A stretch of DNA of 64,000 nt from Paenibacillus montanisoli (GTDB taxonomy: Bacteria; Bacillota; Bacilli; Paenibacillales; Paenibacillaceae). The notes under the pieces are model-generated. The model did not search any database and had not been told where the DNA came from. It saw nothing but the letters and a program-made list of their open reading frames with translations. Position 1 is the stretch's first letter. Each line of letters opens with the position of its first letter. Positions 25,398 to 33,910 of the stretch are shown piece after piece. The DNA is taken from assembly GCF_003268025.1 (NCBI RefSeq), contig NZ_QLUW01000002.1, positions 496,001 through 560,000 on the forward strand. Reading direction: 5' to 3'. The position numbers and the translations under genes were made by a program.

Positions 25398-28289
25398 TCA
25401 TCCCTTCTGCGCGCCTTCTAAATCGAATTGCAATTTCACGGAGCACCATTGCCCGCTCTCGCCAAACACGAGCGACGTATTCTGCGGGTTCAAGCCGAGT
25501 TCCTCGAAGATGACGAGCTCATTGTGCGCTTTCATCCAGCTCCGCGGCAAATAATATTGATCCTGCGTACCGCCGTAAGCCCACATCCGCCCGACATTAT
25601 GACCGTTCAAGAAGATCTGGCCCTTCTGCAGCTCCCCGATCTGCAAATAAACCGGGCGCTCGCCTGCCGGCAGCGGAAACCGCGCGCTCAAGTACGCCGG
25701 ACGCAGCAGCCGCCCTTTCCGGGCTAACCGGCTGCCCGCCGGAAGGAGCACGAGGAGTCCTTCCTCTTCCTTCTGCTGGCTGCCGACAAGCTGCGAAGCG
25801 GTGAAATCGCCGCTGCCCTCCCAGCGCTTCCACTGCCAATTGGTCAGCTGGCCGGATTGCGGCGCGGCATAGACCGACATGTTTTCTTTAACGGACTCCG
25901 GCGTACCTTCGGCATAGTGGATCCGAACCGTCGGAGCCGTACCGGCATAGGAAGCCGGCAGCTGCCAGGTGATCCACCGCTTAATTTGCGAAAACATCGT
26001 CCACGGCGAATCCGGATACGACATCGGCAGCACTTCTTCGCCATTGACCGTCACCCACGCCTTGACGCCGTGCATCAGAATAAACGCCTGGTCCCCCGGC
26101 TTGATCGGCAGCTCAAACTCGACAGCCGGCAGCGGCAGCTTTTCCCGGTAATGGCGGTTGTACAGGAAATTGAAGGCTTGTTCGGACATCGGAAGAGGAT
26201 CCGCTTCCCGCATCTGCTCGATCTGAAGTCTGCGCGAGCCGACCATGACCGGTCCTTGGATGCCTACGGCGATCGGGACATCGTAATTGTGGCCAAGGTC
26301 ATCCGACAAGAAGACGAACCGGTTTCTGCCTTTCTTCAAGCGGACGGTCAGCTCCTCGAACGCCCAATCGGCCGGATGGCCGTATTCGTCGCGCATGCGC
26401 ACCGACCGGCGCTCCGCGTGCGTCCCGCACAGCTGGCCGTTCACAAAGACGGTCACCCGCGTAGGCGCATGGCTGAGGAACATCGTTTCGACGCGCTCTT
26501 CCACGCTTTCCAGCTCCGCGCTGTACCACAGATAGCCTTGGACGACGCCTAAAGCCTCATGGGAGCAAGGCTGCTCAAGCGGAGCCCATCCGTCGCCGCC
26601 CGAAGGCTGTACTTCGGCGCACGGAGCGATTCGCCAATCCCGCAGCTCCGGCAGCTCGGCTTGCGGAATCACCGGCTTGAAGGCGAAGCTGACTGGCTGG
26701 CCGGCTGCATCCAGATAGAAGACCTCCGGCGTACGGTCGCTCACGCGGATGTCCAAGGAACCGTCCGTAAGCAGCTCGCCTGCGTAATCCGGTCCGAACG
26801 CGATCGCATCGCCCACGATCCAGCATCTTCTGGCCATTTCCTCATCGACGACGATGATGCCGATACCGGCTGCGGTCGCGCGCTGTACCTTGCGTCTCTG
26901 CACAAGGAGCTGCTGCTCTTGGCCATTGATGCTGATGACGCCCTCCGTGCCCGCAGGTCCGAATAGAATGAGCGTTTTCTTCGCCTCGCTGAACGCAAGC
27001 AAGCATAGATTGCTGTAATCGACCGTCACGGCAGAGCCGGAGCCAGATCCAGCGCCTGAGCCCATAAGCTCTAGCTCAACCGGCAGCACGGCTGCGGAAA
27101 CTTCCCCGAAGCGCACGGTCAGCTGCTTCCCGTCCCGCAGCGTGACCGCTGCTTCCTTCCTCGCATCCGCGGCCGATACGAACGCGAACGCGCCGCCCGC
27201 GCCGCTGTCGCGGACGACAAGCCGCACGCCTTCGCCGCACTGCATGCCGCCGCGGTCTTCCAGCTCCTCGCTGCCCGCCAGATAGCGGCTGAACTGTCCG
27301 ATAAACAAATTCGCCGGACGAACCGCGTAGTATTTGTCCGTCAGCTTCCCGGCTTCGCCGACCGGATAGCCGGAGGCATAGGAGGTCGCAATGTTATTGC
27401 CGCCCCAGAAGCCGAAGTTCGTGCCGCCTTCGAACATGTAATAACAAACCTGCGTACCGGCGGACGTATACTCGTAGACGGCGCGGGCGAGTTCCAGCCG
27501 GTTCGGCCAATCGCTCACTTTGTTGCCCCAATAAATCGGCGCGCCGCACCAAAATTCCGTCGTAATCAGCGGTGCGTTCGGCTGCTTGCGCTTCAGATCG
27601 TAAACCGGTTCCACCTCGACATGGTGGTTGTAGGTCAGAATCATGGACCCATTGAGGAACTGGTCGGCCTCATCCGTCGAATCGTTAATCTTGACCGTAG
27701 TCGGCGTCGCGCCGTGCACATTGCAGCCCAAGACCGGAATATCGATCCCATGCCGCTCATAGATCGCGTTGATATTGCGGAGGTAGCGGCGCATCGACTC
27801 GTCCCAGCCGCCAGGGTATTCGTTCTCGTTCTGGATCGTAATGACCGGTCCGCCCTTCGTAACCTGACGCTCGCTGATGACCGGAATCAGCCGGTCGAAC
27901 CAATGCTCTACAGCGGCCATATAGACCGGGTCGTCTTCACGGAACCGCAGGACAGGCTTGGCGCACAGCCAAGCCGGAATGCCGCCGCCGTCCCACTCGC
28001 TGCATATATAAGGACCCGGGCGCAGCATGGCGTACATGCCGAGCTCCCCGATCAAATCGATATAGCCGGCGAGATCCTTGTCGCCTTCCAATTCATATAC
28101 GCCCTCTGTCACCTCATGGAAATTCCATGGCACATACGTGCAAATCGTGTTGAGCCCGGCGCGCTTGGCCCGAAGCAGCACGTCCCGCCACTCGCCGCGC
28201 GGATAGCGGAAATAATGGATTTCGCCGCCGACGATCCAGATCCGTTCCCCATCGCGAATAAATGATTTTCCGTCATAACCCATGTTCAT
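25398..28289 (-). CDS. Beta-galactosidase, GH35
   Basis: 963 residues from ATG 28289 (GAGGTG 9 nt upstream). The N-terminal TIM barrel has GGEIHYFRYPRGEW, LRPGPYICSEWDGGGIPAWL, and GGPVITIQNENEY with the acid/base Glu. The nucleophile Glu is in LITTEFWCG. C-terminal beta-sandwich domains bring it to the long form of GH35. No signal peptide, so it is cytosolic. A terminator-like hairpin lies between it and the lipoprotein gene upstream. Confidence 0.92.
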   Translation of the reverse strand: MNMGYDGKSFIRDGERIWIVGGEIHYFRYPRGEWRDVLLRAKRAGLNTICTYVPWNFHEVTEGVYELEGDKDLAGYIDLIGELGMYAMLRPGPYICSEWDGGGIPAWLCAKPVLRFREDDPVYMAAVEHWFDRLIPVISERQVTKGGPVITIQNENEYPGGWDESMRRYLRNINAIYERHGIDIPVLGCNVHGATPTTVKINDSTDEADQFLNGSMILTYNHHVEVEPVYDLKRKQPNAPLITTEFWCGAPIYWGNKVSDWPNRLELARAVYEYTSAGTQVCYYMFEGGTNFGFWGGNNIATSYASGYPVGEAGKLTDKYYAVRPANLFIGQFSRYLAGSEELEDRGGMQCGEGVRLVVRDSGAGGAFAFVSAADARKEAAVTLRDGKQLTVRFGEVSAAVLPVELELMGSGAGSGSGSAVTVDYSNLCLLAFSEAKKTLILFGPAGTEGVISINGQEQQLLVQRRKVQRATAAGIGIIVVDEEMARRCWIVGDAIAFGPDYAGELLTDGSLDIRVSDRTPEVFYLDAAGQPVSFAFKPVIPQAELPELRDWRIAPCAEVQPSGGDGWAPLEQPCSHEALGVVQGYLWYSAELESVEERVETMFLSHAPTRVTVFVNGQLCGTHAERRSVRMRDEYGHPADWAFEELTVRLKKGRNRFVFLSDDLGHNYDVPIAVGIQGPVMVGSRRLQIEQMREADPLPMSEQAFNFLYNRHYREKLPLPAVEFELPIKPGDQAFILMHGVKAWVTVNGEEVLPMSYPDSPWTMFSQIKRWITWQLPASYAGTAPTVRIHYAEGTPESVKENMSVYAAPQSGQLTNWQWKRWEGSGDFTASQLVGSQQKEEEGLLVLLPAGSRLARKGRLLRPAYLSARFPLPAGERPVYLQIGELQKGQIFLNGHNVGRMWAYGGTQDQYYLPRSWMKAHNELVIFEELGLNPQNTSLVFGESGQWCSVKLQFDLEGAQKG

Positions 28290-28316
28290 CGCTAAACGCA
28301 CCTCAATCTGATGAAA

Positions 28317-28357
28317 TAAAAAGCGCCGGACAAGTTGATGCTCAACAGTCCGGCGCC
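28317..28357 (-). terminator. Terminator between solute-binding protein and GH35 genes
   Basis: Arms GCGCCGGACTGTTGA and TCAACTTGTCCGGCGC with a T-rich tail TTTTTATTT on the minus strand. It probably lowers read-through into the glycosidase genes so that the lipoprotein is made in excess. Confidence 0.82.
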
Positions 28358-28381
28358 GCTCGTTAACGCCTATTATAGGGG

Positions 28382-30130
28382 TTACTCAAACTTCGCTTTC
28401 GCTTCGTCGAACGCTTTGAGCTGCCATTGATAGTACTCATCCGCGCCCGCCTCGTTCAGCTTTTCGATCAGCTTTTGCTGTCTTGCCTTATAGTCTTCAT
28501 CGTTTTTGGATTTCAGAACGATTTCCGGAATGCCTTTCGTGATCAGGTCATCCAGCTTCGTTTGAATCCGCTTGATATCGTCCGGCGGTGCCGCCATTGC
28601 CGCTTGGATGTCCTGCGGAATGACGTCGAGCGTCTTCACCTGGCCGGCATCCGCGTATTTCTTATAAGCGGCGGCCGGGTAAGCAACGCCATAGTGGTCG
28701 GAGTAATCTTTATTCAGGGTATTCAGTCTCGTTGCGTACACCTCAGGCGTATTGAACAGGTTGACCGGGAAGCCGTCGCTCAGAACCGTATTATCGGTAA
28801 GGCCTTGCTGGTTCGCCATCATGTTAATGCCTGTTTTCTTCCAAGGATCGCCGCCGGCTTTTTGCAATTCGACGACCTCAGGCTTCATTTGCGGCTTGCC
28901 GTCTACGAGATCCCAGTGCACGCCTTGGATGCCGCTCTCGATCAGACGAGAGCCTTGCTCCGAGGACAGGAAGTTGATCAGATCCATCGCGCGGGCCGGA
29001 TCTTTACAGTTGGACGTAATCGCCCAAGCGCGGTCGCCCCAGCCAGCGACCGTGGAGCCGCCAACCCAGGAGAAGCCCCAATCCAGCGGAATCGTAACAA
29101 AGCCTTTGTCCGGACCTTCTTTAAGCAGCTCGGCGTTGGCGTTCGTGAACGGCCATGTAGCGATGGCGTTCAGCAGCGTGCCTTGGGTAGCCTTCGTCAC
29201 GAGATCCTCGTATTTGGCCGTGAACGCATCCGGGTCAAGAATCCCTTTTTGCTTCGCTTTATACAAGAATTCAGACGTATCCCAGAAACCGCTCTTCTCG
29301 ATATCCGTGTAATTGTTGACAACAGGATCGCCGGAGTTGGTCAGCAGCCCCATGCTGTTAAGTCCCCATGTGCCCCAGTCGTTCCAAATGGCCGTACCGT
29401 ATACTTTCTTGCCGTCCTTGTTCGTCGGATGCTTCTCGACCATGGCGGCTAGAATGTTAACCATGTCATCGATGCTTTTCACTTCCGGATAGCCGAGCTC
29501 CTTGTAGTAATCCCAGCGCACGTTAAAGCCGATTTGCTGGTCGAAGCCCCAACCTGCATTGCCGGTTTGAACAGGAATCACATACAGCTTGCCGGTGTCG
29601 TTGCTCCAGAACTGCTTGCTGTACGCCAAGCTTTTCTCGAAGATCGGCTTCTGGATGTCCGGTCCGTTCGATGCCACCAGGTCGTCGAGCGGAATGATGT
29701 GATTGCCCTCAATCATATCTTTCAGGTAAGTCGTATTGATGTGCTTGACTTGAATGATGTCCGGCAAGTCGCCGCCCGCCAGCTGAACCTTGAATTTCTC
29801 TTCATCGAATGTTTCGAGATCCATCGTGACGCCGGTTTGCTTGACGATCTCGTTGTAAACCTCCGTACCTTCAAAGTCCTTCGTCGTGCTGTTCACTTGG
29901 ACCTTGAACGTAATCGGCGCTTTCGTCTGTTCCGCAGGGGCGTTCGTTGCACCGTCATTCGCCGCGGCGTTGTTGTTTGTTTCCGCAGGCGTGTTCCCGT
30001 TCTCCGACGCAGCCGGCGCATTCGTTTCGGCCGTATTATTGCCGTTGTTGCCGCTGCAACCCGACAGCACAACCAGCATGGCGGCCAGAGTCATTAACGC
30101 TTTGCCGCGAAATGCTTTCTTTACCTTCAT
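28382..30130 (-). CDS. Carbohydrate ABC transporter solute-binding lipoprotein (LplA-like) 1
   Basis: 582 residues. Signal peptide with lipobox LSGC (Cys25), then an Asn/Ala/Thr-rich linker to about residue 70. The rest is a large family 1 solute-binding fold as in LplA/YtcQ. It is close to the second binding protein at 32-34 kb: WPFT-ANAELLKEGPDKGFVTIPL and NNP-like NLFNTPEV stretches are shared. It has AGGAGG before ATG and follows the two permease genes; a terminator follows it. Confidence 0.92.
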   Translation of the reverse strand: MKVKKAFRGKALMTLAAMLVVLSGCSGNNGNNTAETNAPAASENGNTPAETNNNAAANDGATNAPAEQTKAPITFKVQVNSTTKDFEGTEVYNEIVKQTGVTMDLETFDEEKFKVQLAGGDLPDIIQVKHINTTYLKDMIEGNHIIPLDDLVASNGPDIQKPIFEKSLAYSKQFWSNDTGKLYVIPVQTGNAGWGFDQQIGFNVRWDYYKELGYPEVKSIDDMVNILAAMVEKHPTNKDGKKVYGTAIWNDWGTWGLNSMGLLTNSGDPVVNNYTDIEKSGFWDTSEFLYKAKQKGILDPDAFTAKYEDLVTKATQGTLLNAIATWPFTNANAELLKEGPDKGFVTIPLDWGFSWVGGSTVAGWGDRAWAITSNCKDPARAMDLINFLSSEQGSRLIESGIQGVHWDLVDGKPQMKPEVVELQKAGGDPWKKTGINMMANQQGLTDNTVLSDGFPVNLFNTPEVYATRLNTLNKDYSDHYGVAYPAAAYKKYADAGQVKTLDVIPQDIQAAMAAPPDDIKRIQTKLDDLITKGIPEIVLKSKNDEDYKARQQKLIEKLNEAGADEYYQWQLKAFDEAKAKFE

Positions 30131-30203
30131 ACCATGACCTCCTGATTATTTGTAATTTCTATGATGATAGCTGCGTATGGGCGAGCTATTGCATCCGTAC
30201 GGG

Positions 30204-31082
30204 TTAGCCTTTAATCGCGCCAAGCATAAGCCCTTTGACAAAGAAACGCTGAAGGAACGGGTACACGAGCATGACCGGAAGCGTAACGACCATCGTAATC
30301 GTGATGCGGATGGAATCCGGCGAGATTTTGGATGCGAGGCCGCGGTTCAAATCACTCATGTTGCTGCTGGATACAATGCGCTGCGCATCGGTTAAGTAGT
30401 TGTACAGAATCAATTGAAGCGTTTGCAGGTTGTCGTTGGACACCAGGAAGTAGTTGTCGTACCACGTATTCCACTGCCCCACTGAAGCGAACACGGCGAT
30501 CGTCGCGACGATCGGCATCGAGAGCGGGAAGATGACATGGGTGAAGATTTTGAAATAACCGGCGCCGTCCATCATGGCCGACTCTTCAAGAGCCTGCGGA
30601 AGCTGCTCGATGAAGGTCTTCAGCAGCACGACGTAGTAAGCGACAACCGCGCCCGGCAGGATGTAGAGCAGGAAGTTGTTTTTCAAGCCCAGCTCTTTCA
30701 TCGTGATGTACCACGGGATCAAGCCGGCGTTGAAATACATCGTAATGACAAGGAAGCGGTAGATGGTTTTGCGCAAATACAGCTCATTCTTCGTCACGGC
30801 ATAAGCGAACCACGAGCAGCAAGCAATGGTAAGGAGCGTGCCGAGCACCGTCCGAAGCACGGAGATCATGAAGGAATGGAACATATTGTCGAGCTTGAAG
30901 ATCGTCGAGTAATTGACCAGCGTGAACCCTTCCGGGATCAGAAACACGCCCTTGAGCGCTTCCTGCGGATCGCTGAACGAGTAGATGAGAATGTAATAGA
31001 ACGGATAGACGCATATGATCGTGAACAAGATTTGAACGGTATAGTTAAACACATCGAACGCGAGCGAGGAATCTTTTTTCAT
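30204..31082 (-). CDS. Carbohydrate ABC transporter permease (LplC/YtcP-like)
   Basis: 292 residues, six predicted membrane segments. The EAA loop that docks the ATPase is EESAMMDGAGYFKIFTHVIFP. The ending (LPVMLVYPFLQRFFVKGLMLGAIKG) is typical of CUT1-family LplC proteins. It lies 19 nt after the partner permease and 73 nt before lipoprotein 1. Confidence 0.93.
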   Translation of the reverse strand: MKKDSSLAFDVFNYTVQILFTIICVYPFYYILIYSFSDPQEALKGVFLIPEGFTLVNYSTIFKLDNMFHSFMISVLRTVLGTLLTIACCSWFAYAVTKNELYLRKTIYRFLVITMYFNAGLIPWYITMKELGLKNNFLLYILPGAVVAYYVVLLKTFIEQLPQALEESAMMDGAGYFKIFTHVIFPLSMPIVATIAVFASVGQWNTWYDNYFLVSNDNLQTLQLILYNYLTDAQRIVSSSNMSDLNRGLASKISPDSIRITITMVVTLPVMLVYPFLQRFFVKGLMLGAIKG

Positions 31083-31101
31083 AGGTTGTTATGACCTCCA
31101 G

Positions 31102-32007
31102 CTAGAATACCGAATGGCCTCTCACTTTCTTCGAAAGCGCATTCATCAAGAATAGTAACAGGATGCTGATGAGCGATTTGGCGATGCCGATTGCCGTACC
31201 GAAGGAAATCTCTCCGGTCGTTATGCCGACCCGGTAAACGTAGTAATCGAGTGCTTCGATCCGATCGGCGACGAGCGAATTGTAGAAGACGAAGTTTTGC
31301 TCGAAGCCGGATGCGCCGTTGGAGAGCACGCTCGCGACATTCAGAAGCAGCAGGACGAAGAACGTCGGCATAATGCCCGGCACGGTAATCGCCATGATCC
31401 GCTGAAACCGGCCCGCTCCGTCGACTTTGGCCGCATCGTACAGCTCTTGATCGATTCCGGCGATCGCGGCGAGATAAATGATCGCGCCCCAGCCTAAGCT
31501 CTTCCAAATGGTAATCGCGGTTTGGAACCACCAGGTTGCGGCGGCATTGCCCATCACGGTCGTCGGTTCATCGATCCAGCCCAGCCTCATCAGCACCTCG
31601 TTCACCAAGCCGCCGGAGGAGAACATGAAGAATGCCAGCGAGTACACGATAATCCAGCTAATAAAATTCGGCAGCGTCGTCAGCGTCTGCACGAGCTTCT
31701 GAAACTTTTTGCTTCTCAGCTCGTTAAGCAGGATCGCGAAGATGACGGACAGAGGGGATGCCAGAATGGACAGAAAGCTAAGTGCGAGCGTGTTGGTAAG
31801 AACCCGCAGCAGGTCTTCCTTCTCCTCGATCGCCCATTTGAAAAACTTCAATCCTACGAACTCCGTCTGCGAGAGCGGGATGCCCGGCTTGTAATCGTAG
31901 AAAGCGTAGATCCAGCCGAACAGCGGAATGTAGTTGAAGGCGAACACCAGGAGGATAAACGGTATGACCATCAGTAACAGCGTGATGCGGCTTGCCTTGT
32001 ATTTCAT
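31102..32007 (-). CDS. Carbohydrate ABC transporter permease (LplB-like)
   Basis: 301 residues from ATG 32007; upstream codons reaching to 32100 are in the intergenic region and are left out. Six membrane segments, N-terminal FNYIPLFGWIYAFYDYKPG and EAA loop QELYDAAKVDGAGRFQRIMAITVPG. It forms the heterodimeric channel with the downstream permease. No ATPase gene lies in the locus, so a shared MsmX-type ATPase is inferred. Confidence 0.92.
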   Translation of the reverse strand: MKYKASRITLLLMVIPFILLVFAFNYIPLFGWIYAFYDYKPGIPLSQTEFVGLKFFKWAIEEKEDLLRVLTNTLALSFLSILASPLSVIFAILLNELRSKKFQKLVQTLTTLPNFISWIIVYSLAFFMFSSGGLVNEVLMRLGWIDEPTTVMGNAAATWWFQTAITIWKSLGWGAIIYLAAIAGIDQELYDAAKVDGAGRFQRIMAITVPGIMPTFFVLLLLNVASVLSNGASGFEQNFVFYNSLVADRIEALDYYVYRVGITTGEISFGTAIGIAKSLISILLLFLMNALSKKVRGHSVF

Positions 32008-32096
32008 CTCTCTGATCACTCCATCGCTTCTTTTTCTATACCAAGTATAAGAAATTGCACTAGAGGTAAATATGGAGTTTTCTACGATTTTTGGAC

Positions 32097-32141
32097 TCAA
32101 AAAAGCTCACCCTCTGCAGCCTGATGCTGAAGAGGGTGAGC
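32097..32141 (-). terminator. Terminator between solute-binding protein 2 and permease genes
   Basis: Perfect 11-bp arms GCTCACCCTCT and AGAGGGTGAGC with a T-run on the minus strand. It divides the regulator-lipoprotein part from the permease part of the locus. Confidence 0.88.
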
Positions 32142-32171
32142 CTATATAGGCGATTTGCCGCCGCGATCGTT

Positions 32172-33875
32172 CTATCGGTTCGCTAGCCGGGCCCGCGATT
32201 GCTCGTATTCCCGCTTGAACCAGTCGAAATACGTATTCGCGCCTGCTTCGATGAGCTTGTCGATCAATTCCTGGCGGTTGGCTTTGAACGCGTCGTCGTT
32301 CTCGGAGCCGAGCACGACGACGGGCATGCCCTTCACAAGCAGCTCGTCGACCTTGGTCTGGATCCGCTTGATATCGTCAGGCTGCGAAGGCATTGCGCTC
32401 AGAACATCCTGCGGAATATTCGCCAGCGTCTTTACCTTGCCCTGCTCGACAAGCCGCTTGTACGCTTCGGCCGGGTATTTGACGCCATAATGCTCGACGT
32501 AGTCTTTGTTCAGCGAGTTGAGCTTCGTTGCGAACACTTCCGGCGTATTGAACAGATTGACGATGCCGCCGTCGCTCAGCTTCGAATAGTCGGAAAGTCC
32601 CTGCTGGTTGGCGATCATGCCGATGCCGGTTTTCTTCCAGTCGTCGCCGCCGGCGGACGCGAGCGCTACCGTTGCCTGCTTCAAGACCGGCTTGCTGTCC
32701 ACATAATCCCAATGGACGCCTTCGATTCCGCTGCCGATCAGGCGCGAGCCCTGCTCGGAGACAAGAAAATTGATCAAATCCATGGCCCGCTCCGGATATT
32801 TGCAGTTCGCCGAGATGGCAAAGGCGCGGTCGCTCCAACCGGAGACCGATGTTCCGCCGACATTCGTAAAACCCCATTCCAGCGGTATCGTCACGAAGCC
32901 TTTGTCCGGCCCTTCCTTAAGCAGCTCCGCGTTGGCGCGCGTGAACGGCCATGTCGCAATGGACGAGATGAGCGTGCCTTCCGAGGCTTTGGCGACGATG
33001 TCGTTATATTTAGCCGTGAAAGCATCCGGATCCAGAATGCCCTTCTGCTGCGCTTTGTACAAGAAGAGCGCGGTATCCCAAATGCTGCTATGTTCCGCAT
33101 TGGTATAATCGTTGACCAGCTGCTGGGTATTCACGTTGTACATCCCGTTGCCCGTAATGAGCCCCATGCTCCGGATGCCCCACGTGCCCCAATCGTTCCA
33201 CATGCTGACGCCGTATACTTTCTTGCCGTCCTTCGTCGTGCCATGCTTCTCGACCATCTCGGCGAGAACGTTCACCATATCGTCGATCGACTCGATCTTG
33301 GGATAGCCGAGCTCCTTGTAATAGTCCCATCTGACGTTGAAGCCGACCTGCTGCTCGAAGCCGAAATCGCTGCTGCCGATTTGGACCGGGATCATATACA
33401 GCTTGTTCGTGTTGTCGCTCCAGAACGTCCGCATATAATCCAAGCTTTTCTCATACAAGGGCTGCTGCAGTTCGGGCCCGTTCGTCTTAATCAGATCGTC
33501 GAGCGGGATGATGTTGCCCCCTTCGATGAGCTCCTTCATGTTCTTGTTCGGAACTTGAATGATGTCGGGCAAATCGCCGCCTGCCAGCTCGACCTTGAAC
33601 TTCTGTTCGTCATACATTTCTATGTTCATCTTTACGCCGGTCAGCCGCTCGATTTCGTTGTAAACTTCCGTATTTTCAAAATCATTGCCGACGCTGCTCA
33701 GCTGGACCTTGAGCGTCACCGGCTCCTTGCCCGTCGTCAAGGCCGCGTCCTCGGTTTCCGTCCGGGCATTCTGCTGCTTCATGGCCTTCTCGCCCGCATC
33801 TCCGCATCCGGTCAATACGGTCAGCATGACGGTCATTAAGATCGCTAGCCGGGGTCTTCTAGCTGGAAGCTTCAA
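32172..33875 (-). CDS. Carbohydrate ABC transporter solute-binding lipoprotein 2
   Basis: 567 residues from a TTG at 33875 with GGAGGAG 6 nt upstream; an ATG 15 nt earlier has no ribosome site. Lipobox LTGC follows a hydrophobic stretch. It is a paralogue of lipoprotein 1 over almost its full length, but with a short charged linker instead of the Asn-rich one. It is placed directly after the YesM/YesN-type pair and before a strong terminator. It may be a constitutive sensor-scout protein or bind a different oligosaccharide. Confidence 0.9.
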   Translation of the reverse strand: MKLPARRPRLAILMTVMLTVLTGCGDAGEKAMKQQNARTETEDAALTTGKEPVTLKVQLSSVGNDFENTEVYNEIERLTGVKMNIEMYDEQKFKVELAGGDLPDIIQVPNKNMKELIEGGNIIPLDDLIKTNGPELQQPLYEKSLDYMRTFWSDNTNKLYMIPVQIGSSDFGFEQQVGFNVRWDYYKELGYPKIESIDDMVNVLAEMVEKHGTTKDGKKVYGVSMWNDWGTWGIRSMGLITGNGMYNVNTQQLVNDYTNAEHSSIWDTALFLYKAQQKGILDPDAFTAKYNDIVAKASEGTLISSIATWPFTRANAELLKEGPDKGFVTIPLEWGFTNVGGTSVSGWSDRAFAISANCKYPERAMDLINFLVSEQGSRLIGSGIEGVHWDYVDSKPVLKQATVALASAGGDDWKKTGIGMIANQQGLSDYSKLSDGGIVNLFNTPEVFATKLNSLNKDYVEHYGVKYPAEAYKRLVEQGKVKTLANIPQDVLSAMPSQPDDIKRIQTKVDELLVKGMPVVVLGSENDDAFKANRQELIDKLIEAGANTYFDWFKREYEQSRARLANR

Positions 33876-33910
33876 GCTGATCTCCTCCATTCTTCGATGA
33901 TGCCTGCGCC

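Noticed and set aside
28427..29452. 341-codon plus-strand frame opposite lipoprotein 1
   Set aside because: Antisense shadow of the same kind, with no motif or ribosome site.
32199..33839. 546-codon plus-strand frame opposite lipoprotein 2
   Set aside because: Long antisense frame caused by GC-rich codon bias; the product has no recognisable fold while the minus strand encodes a clear binding protein.
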